64,000 bases of DNA from Nymphaea colorata (taxonomy: Eukaryota > Streptophyta > Magnoliopsida > Nymphaeales > Nymphaeaceae). This document shows positions 57,600 through 64,000 of this stretch, piece by piece; positions within the stretch are counted from its first letter, which is position 1; each line of letters opens with the position of its first letter. A program made the position numbers and the translations under genes. The notes below the pieces were generated by a model. That model made no database searches and was not told the DNA's origin. It saw only the letters and a list, made by a program, of their open reading frames with translations. The stretch lies in the NCBI RefSeq assembly GCF_008831285.2, contig NC_045139.1, positions 2,550,704 to 2,614,703 on the forward strand, read 5' to 3'.

Positions 57600-58115
57600 G
57601 CAAGAGTGCAATAATAAGGCATTTTGCTCTATGAGGTGATGAAGATTTGAGATTACTTGGAAGGAAGAGGCGAAGATGCCTTCCTCACGAGACCTCTAAG
57701 ACCCTCTTTCAGATCGAACATCTTTTAGTAAAATTTTCTTTACATTCTTTTTGAAAGACATTTTATTAGTAATCTTTCAATTTTAGTCAAAAGTGCTGTC
57801 AGAAGGAAACCATACGGAAGCTTCGCATAAGGGGCTGTTCTTTTTTTTACCATATTTAAGTTTATTTTTTATAGGTTTTTTCTACTACTGCTACTTTATT
57901 TAGTTGAAGCCTCATTCCGTTTCATTTTTGGCCTTACTTGGACTCGTCTCAATTTAGTCGATAGTTTGGTGCAAAGTAAAGCACCCAGAAGATCTTCAGG
58001 GGCTCATTCCACTGAGGTCAAACTTCTTGCCATTGTTCCTTTCTGCCAGACTGAAAAAAGTAAGCTTTTTTGTAGACTTTTTTTGACGAATCCATTCCGT
58101 TTTAACATTTAAACA
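57600..58115 (-). promoter_or_regulatory. Orphan TNL upstream region
   Basis: 'ggaaggaagaggcgaag' and 'ccctctttcag' (57.66-57.71 kb) and 'aaaagtgctgtcagaaggaaacc' words match the TNL-C upstream region in the same orientation. The TIR exon expected to the left is replaced by the 55.5-57.56 kb element. Confidence 0.5.
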
Positions 58116-58119
58116 AACA

Positions 58120-58750
58120 CATCAAGGAAGGTGGGGAAGAAGACTCCACAAAAGCCAAAGATCGTGCATCAGAAGTACTGTGAAACTGCTCCCCTTTGTG
58201 TAAAATATTTTGTAGATGACTAGGACACCGTTGGCCTATAAAAAATACTTTTCAATGTTTTTCCGAGCACTCTCACATTATTGCGTGAACAAATTAATCT
58301 ATCCTATTGCATCAACACTATCCTATTTTGTTGAAGCATTTAACGTTAATTTTTGAAATTAAATTTATTAAGAAAAAACTGCCTTTTTCTGGGGAGAAAC
58401 TTTAAAAACATGATTAAAGTTTTATATAAACAAACAATGATGCACCCATAAGTAGCTGGTCTTTTGTTTGTCAGAAAATATCCAAGGCTTGGCGTCCATC
58501 GTAAGTGGTAACACACGTTTTGTTCGCGCGTAAAAATTTGGAAAAAATTGCCCCCTTTTCATTTGGCATATGTTTGTTGTGCCAGTACTCTTACATTATT
58601 GGCGAATCCATCCAGCTTCATTTAAACAAACAACAAACACATCATCCTGAACCCATCTTCTCTCAAGGAAGGTGGGAATGATGACAGGGGTGAAGAAGCC
58701 TCTGCTTCATCATCATCATAAACCTGTGCCAAAGAGCGACGAAGCAAAAG
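58120..58750 (-). pseudogene. TIR leader relics
   Basis: The minus strand at about 58.74-58.66 kb reads DDDEAEASSPLSSFPPSLRE and DGF, the spacer before the TIR in TNL-B, then ends. At 58.20-58.13 kb a second fragment has 'gcacgatctttggcttttg', similar to the TNL-B start. Between them are pieces of the 38-41.8 kb array ('aagcatttaacgtta', 'ccaaggcttg'). Confidence 0.65.
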
Positions 58751-58965
58751 TAAACCAAGGCTTGTCATCCATCATAAGTGGTAACACACTTTATCCTTTC
58801 CTTTTATAATGGAAGAGCAGGTAAGATATATAAAAGCAGCACCATTTTATAAAAAAAAAAAAAATACACTGATACACCTTAAGCTTGACAAAATGTCCGC
58901 ACCAAAGGCCTTCTTACTATATACATACGTGACGTCGACAGCATCTCTTTTATGAGCCAAAAAAA

Positions 58966-59195
58966 CATTTTTTATTTGTTTACTGTTGGCACCGTTTGCC
59001 AATTATTTTCACAAAGGGCTGCAATTGAACATATTCAACCAGTAAACAAATAACCAGGTGCACATTTTTGTTTACTGTTAGCCTCGTTTGAACATATTTC
59101 ACGAAGGGCTGCAATTGAACATATGCACATTTTTTATTTGTTTACTGTTGGCCTCGTTTGCCAATTATTTTCACAAAGGGCTGCAATTGAACATT
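58966..59195 (+). repeat. Three-copy tandem repeat
   Basis: Units at about 58966-59033, 59061-59125 and 59126-59195 share 'ttgtttactgttggc', 'cgtttgccaattattttcac' and 'aagggctgcaattgaac'. The middle unit is shorter and diverged. Confidence 0.88.
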
Positions 59196-62110
59196 ACCAG
59201 TTCCACACCAGCTAAATACTACAGGCAAGATTCAGCTAAAATATTGACAAAAAATTATGAATATAACACATGCAAACTTAAGTCTGGAAGGAATAACCAC
59301 AAAGCACACACATTTAAATATTTTTATTTTTAGCAGCGTGAAATAAGGTATATACATGAAGGCAATAGCATGTGCATACAGGCCCAATACCCATCGTCAT
59401 ATCCTCCTCTCTAAACGTACTCAAGGGGCTATGCGTTGTATATCGCCCAATATTCCAGCGTATATCAGACTTCAAGAGCTCAATGCCAAGAATGTGATCC
59501 ACAAGCTTTTGGCAGCCACTTGGATCCAATTCGTATCCTTTGACTTTTCCAGTTCTGGGCTTTATGTTATGTTGGCTTGCTCTTAAGATGGCCAATCAAA
59601 TTCCACAATAACAAAATTATCGTCAGCTCCAATCGGATCGGGATTGAACCCATGAAATCGATGAAGAATTGTTGCAGATCTTGAAAATTTGCTTCCTGGA
59701 AAGTAGAATACGGATACATCGTGGTTAGTGAGTAAGCATAAATATATCGATATAGGTGAAGCCAAATGCCATATTAGATGGGAATCCACTAGCTAATGCC
59801 AGGACCTCCATAAGCTTCAGATGCGCATACCATGTCCATTGTCAAAAGCTAGAAGTTGGATGAACTAGTTGGTTGACACAACTCAGTCCCTTGGAATCTT
59901 AACAAAATTGCGGAGGATTTTGTCAACAATTCAACTAGCTTCACTAGCATTGGATAAGAAAAAAAAAAGACAATGGTAAGGAGTCATTCTCAACACCACA
60001 AGCATCCACTAACTTTTACAAACATATTTGAATCTAAGCTTAGCTTTACAATCCCAGTCAGAACAATAGGAATTCTCAGAAACACCCTCTGCATTCCCGC
60101 ATGACTAAAAGGTCTACTCAATTGAAAGAGAATATCTTGTAACTTTGACCTTGTTTGCTGCAAGGTTCGGGTTTTGAGCTTGTGACCTCCCACTAATTTG
60201 GTAACCTTTAGAGTTACCCCTATCAAGGGACGAAAGACATAACAAAGGTTTTCCAAGATGTTTACCTGAAGTCTTTCCAAGAATGAGTCTTCAAGGCTTC
60301 TACATCCTCGAAGTTGCAATCTCCGTGACAATTTCATCTGCATAATGCCAGGAACGTCCCCAAGCTTTCCGCAGCCCCTTGCTTCGGGTGTGGTGAGGGA
60401 AAGTGGGAACCAAGGCAAGAACTTAAGCCGATAGCAATGAGAAACTGATAGGAACTTAAGGTTCTCTAGCGACACAATGGAATGTGGCAGCTCTTCAATG
60501 GCTGTCCAACTCAAATCAAGCTCAAACAGGCTCTCAAGCTTTTCAATCCAGTTTGGCAAAAATGCAATACATTGACAGTGTGAAGCATCTAGTTTTCCAA
60601 GATTGAGAAAATAACAAATGCATTCAGGTATTTCTGTCAACGAGGAACACCGCTGTAGAGACAGCCAGTTCAGTTGCTTCAAGTGTCTCACGGGTTCAGG
60701 CAGAGCAGAAATCTGGTAGCAGCCAGTAAGGTCAAGCCTTATGAGTGAGGTCAATTGAGAAACTTCTTGAGGCAGTTCCTTCACTGATTTGCAGTTTCTC
60801 AAAATCAGGTCAGTCAAGTTCTTGAGATGCCCAAAAGATGGATCAAGTTTAGTCATCTTAGCACAGTCTCCAAAATCCAATCTATGTAAGTGTGTCATAT
60901 TGCTTGAAAAGAGTGGACATGTGATGAGGTTTTCACAATTATAGAGTTCTAGTTCTTCCAATTTGTCAAGGTCATATGCCCAAGAAGAGAAAAAGCATGC
61001 ATTTTGTAAGAATAAAATGACAATGTACCAGAATGAAGCACCGATCACCTGCCTCAACTGCATCAACTAATTAAGGCTCTCAACCTCAAATAAGTCAAGA
61101 ATGTAATTGAATTACTGCTTATGTTGGCAAAATGAAAAAAATATATATATACAATTGTCATTTAAAGTCTTGTGGATCATAAATAAATTATATCCCCATC
61201 CGTAAGATTCACTTTAATATATTGCAGGCAACGTTTTTAGTGTTGATGCTTGTAAAAATTTGTATACTTAGGCGCTGTTTGGCAACTGTAATACATTGTT
61301 ATTATTTCATAAACGTATCCAAAAAAATATGGTGGATTTATGAAACACATTGTGTTATAATGTTTTTTGAATTTCTTCATTTTTTGAGGCACATTCAAAG
61401 GACACTAATGCTAAACGATATCTTATGGACCGTTTGGCATTAGCAACACTACATAAGGTTACATAAAACTGCCTAGATTTGTAAAACTCTTAAACAAGTG
61501 TTCTATGAATCTGCTCTTATTTTAGGGTAGATCCATGAAACACTCACATGATGTTCCTAAAGCCAAACACCGACCTCTTAAGGTTAAGTTATAACGTGAA
61601 AGAAATAGAGAGATCACTTTCCCTAGTGGGCTGCATCTATCTTCATTTTTTCAATCCCACGAGTTCTGAAATTTTGAGTTGCCACTAATTTGATAAATTT
61701 CAAAAGTTTCCCCTACCAAGAGAGCGGAAATCAGTTGACGGGGGAAGTGGCATGCCATAATTTGTTTACTTGAATGCCAAGAACATTGACAAGCCTTTTG
61801 CAGTACCTTAGATCCAATTTCTGTAATCCCTTTAGCCTTGAGACATCTGGGATGACTTTTAATTGTTCGCAATCGTAGAGGATAAGCTCTTTGAGTGAGG
61901 TCAATTGACAGACTGCTTCAGGCAGTTCCATCAATGACTCACGGCCCCACAAAGACAAGCGAGCCAATCACTTAGAATTCCCCAGTTGTGATGGCAAAAC
62001 AGTAATTTGAGCACAATCACTAAGGTTAAGCATTTTGAGTGAGGTCAAATTTTCAATTTACTAGAGGCAGTTCTTTTAGTGATCGAGTAGTAATGCAAAT
62101 TCAAGTCAAT
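59195..62110 (-). repeat. Right arm of an inverted segmental duplication (left arm 1-3320)
   Basis: The reverse complement matches the first TNL through its LRR exons, introns and 3' flank, including intron words such as 'ccattgataggggtaactct'-like sequence and the 'ggtgatcggtgcttcactc'-like intron end. The copies are colinear over about 3 kb; the main difference is a deletion in the last exon on the right. Confidence 0.92.
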
Positions 62111-64000
62111 CAAGCTCTTGAAAAGCTCAATAGATGGATGAAGTTCACTCATCTTCTCGCAACCAGCAAAATTCAATTTTTGTAGATGCGGCATGCTCGT
62201 AAAATCTGGACAGATGGTGAGGTTAGAACAGCAACTGAAATTCAAGACTTAATTTTTCAAGCAACACCTTCTTCAGTGACTTCGGATCCTCCATTTGTAA
62301 TCGCAAAGTTGTAATTTCGGGATCAATATGTGAGGTCAAGCTCTTCGAGTGAGGTCAATTGCCAAATCTCTTGAGGCACTCGCTTTAGCAACCGACAGTA
62401 ACGTAAAGACAAGTGAGTCAAGCTCTTGAGAAGCCCAATAGATGGATGAAGTTCACTCATCTTAGTGCAACTACTAAAATCCAATTTCTGTAGTTGCGGC
62501 ATGCTCGTAAAATCTGGACAGATGGTGAGGTTCGCACAATGGGAGAGCTTTAGGACTTTCATTTGCCCAAAGACCTAGAAAAATAAAAGAAAACCTTTTT
62601 GTCAGAGGAAATGCCATGAAAAAAAAAAATCATTGCATCAGCTTAAGGTCAACACATTGATAACTGCATGCACGGTGTGCGTCTCTTGGCATCAATCATG
62701 TAAACATGACAAAGCGCGTATACCTAAAAGCTTTCCATTTACCTTGGTTGATTCCAATCCTTGTGGATTCCAAAGTTGAGTTATCAAGCTGTATGATAAG
62801 TCAAGAACAACAATATTCTCAAGATTAAGGCCACCAGGCAATGAATCAAAGTGTCCTTGAATACACCACTGCAACCATCTGAGCTCCTTAGGAAAATGTT
62901 CAAATTCACCTTTCAAATGTACATATTTCCCCAACCGGAGCATTCTAAGTTCAGACATTGCCACAAAAGAGTCCACTTCAACATACATAGGTTTCTCATA
63001 TGTTCCCGAGTTGAGTTGAATTGCCTCGATATTTTCTGTTCCCTGCAATTCAAATGTGATAGACAATTAAAGGAAATGGATTGGTTTTAGAATGAGGGAG
63101 GTGAACTTTTAAGTTTCAAATCAGAGACATGACCTCCCCAAGTAGACTAGTTTATGGAAACTCTAGTTTTCAGACCAAGCCATATCCACATTTTACTAAC
63201 TAGTTTTCTTGTATGGGCAGGCATTAGGAAGATTCTTACCTTCTTGGTTTGCAATACATATAGTGTCTCGTCATCCTTCCACAATCTGCTCTTACTGTCT
63301 TGGATGATTTTTCTTCCCATGTCCCTTATAAGGTCATGCATTTCAAACTTTCCAGTGTCATCATTTATATTGATCAGAGACTTGTGCCTTAGGACTTTGA
63401 CTGTTGTGTTTGGGAAGAACTTACAACCTTCCCACATGAGCAAAGGGAGGTCTATATTTTCTTCTTCAAGAAAAAAACACGCTATGTCTAAAAATACTTT
63501 CTTTTCCTTTTCATCAAGTGCATCAAAACTTATCTTCAATCTTACATGAATACCTTTGTCCTGATCTTCCTGTAACTTTTGAAGCTTCTCTCTCCATTCT
63601 TCAACTGTTTCCAGATCAAAGAAAAGTGATCCGAATACTGTCAGGGCTAACGGCAGCCCAGCACCCACAGATGCAATTTCCTTGGATAACTCTGCAAATT
63701 GGGGATCAGGATCCTTTTTTCCAAATGCATGCCAACTGAAAAGCTGAAGTGATTGGGTACCATCTAGCTCCTTAGGCTGATACAAGTTCATTCTTTGTGC
63801 CCTCAATACCTGCTTGTCTCTGGTAGTAACGATGATTCTTGACCCTGAGCAAAACCAATCTAGGCTGCCGGCCAGCGCATCAAGTTGTGATTCATGATCA
63901 ACATCATCAAGAACCAGCAGAACCATCTTACTGCGAATTCGAATTTTAATTATTTCAATTCCTTGGTCAATGCTGCTTACTTTATGATTTTCGTCATTGA
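59567..64000 (-). pseudogene. TNL-E: damaged TNL, 5' end outside window
   Basis: Parts, all complement: NBS exon 64000-63240 (MVLLVLDDVD, GSRIIVTTRD, AGLPLAL, FLDIACFF, MHDLIRDMG intact); linker exon 63042-62743; LRR exon from 62574 (acceptor CTAG|GTC) with CPDFTSMPQLQKLDFSSC, then insertions, a deletion and stops at about 62.32-62.24 and 62.05 kb; LRR end to 61770 (donor CAA|GTAAAC); second LRR exon about 60975-60266, whose acceptor is changed from CCTAG to CATATG; last exon 59695-59567. That last exon keeps EANFQ at its start and the DNA of the end, but about 430 bp is deleted, leaving 42 codons in another frame. Upstream NBS parts beyond 64000 may be intact, so a TIR-NBS product is still possible. 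Confidence 0.9.

Noticed and set aside
58966-59195. Regular repeats considered as a CRISPR-like array
   Set aside because: Units are long, adjoining or overlapping and diverged, with no constant repeat and spacer pattern; this is a plant nuclear locus.

Overview
The window is nuclear DNA from a flowering plant. It has GT-AG introns, AT-rich spacers, a Ty1/copia element, a LINE and several TIR-NBS-LRR (TNL) immune-receptor genes. TNLs are absent from grasses, so a eudicot or an early-diverging (non-monocot) angiosperm is likely. The species cannot be named from sequence alone.

Layout. 1-2954 (+): the 3' part of a TNL. 4.05-7.45 kb (-): a decayed pentatricopeptide-repeat (PPR) gene. 9.4-10.6 kb (+): a TNL remnant. 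11.93-17.57 kb (+): TNL-A, five exons, reconstructed as 1227 aa with no break. 20.55-28.38 kb (+): TNL-B, five exons, 1402 aa, with a broken second TIR exon inside intron 1. 31.8-37.3 kb (-): TNL-C, a pseudogene split by a LINE. 38-41.8 kb: repeated noncoding blocks. 41.85-44.6 kb (-): TNL-D, which has lost its 5' exons and carries one premature stop. 45.04-50.93 kb (-): a degraded copia element with LTRs, PBS, PPT and target-site duplication. 51.1-51.6 kb (+): a TIR relic. 53.2-55.2 kb: a broken ZIP metal-transporter gene whose last exon is repeated as an inverted copy beside a TNL-type promoter. 55.5-57.6 kb: a candidate DNA transposon. 57.6-58.8 kb (-): TNL promoter and leader relics. 59.57-64.0 kb (-): TNL-E, a damaged inverted copy of the gene at 1-2954.

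The TNLs share one architecture: a TIR exon, an NBS exon (identical length in A and B), a short linker exon, one long LRR exon built from a duplicated module, and a last exon encoding a post-LRR domain. All introns after the NBS are phase 0. The post-LRR domain occupies the position of the C-JID/PL domain of known TNLs, but most of it is a pattern I do not recognise. It recurs in seven states of preservation across the window. In B and D it is preceded by an acidic Ser/Asp/Glu-rich stretch. N-termini also differ: A and C begin with a hydrophobic anchor, while B begins with a myristoylation-like MGGAFS plus a Cys pair. The locus looks like an actively duplicating resistance-gene cluster shaped by inverted duplication, transposon insertion and small tandem duplications.
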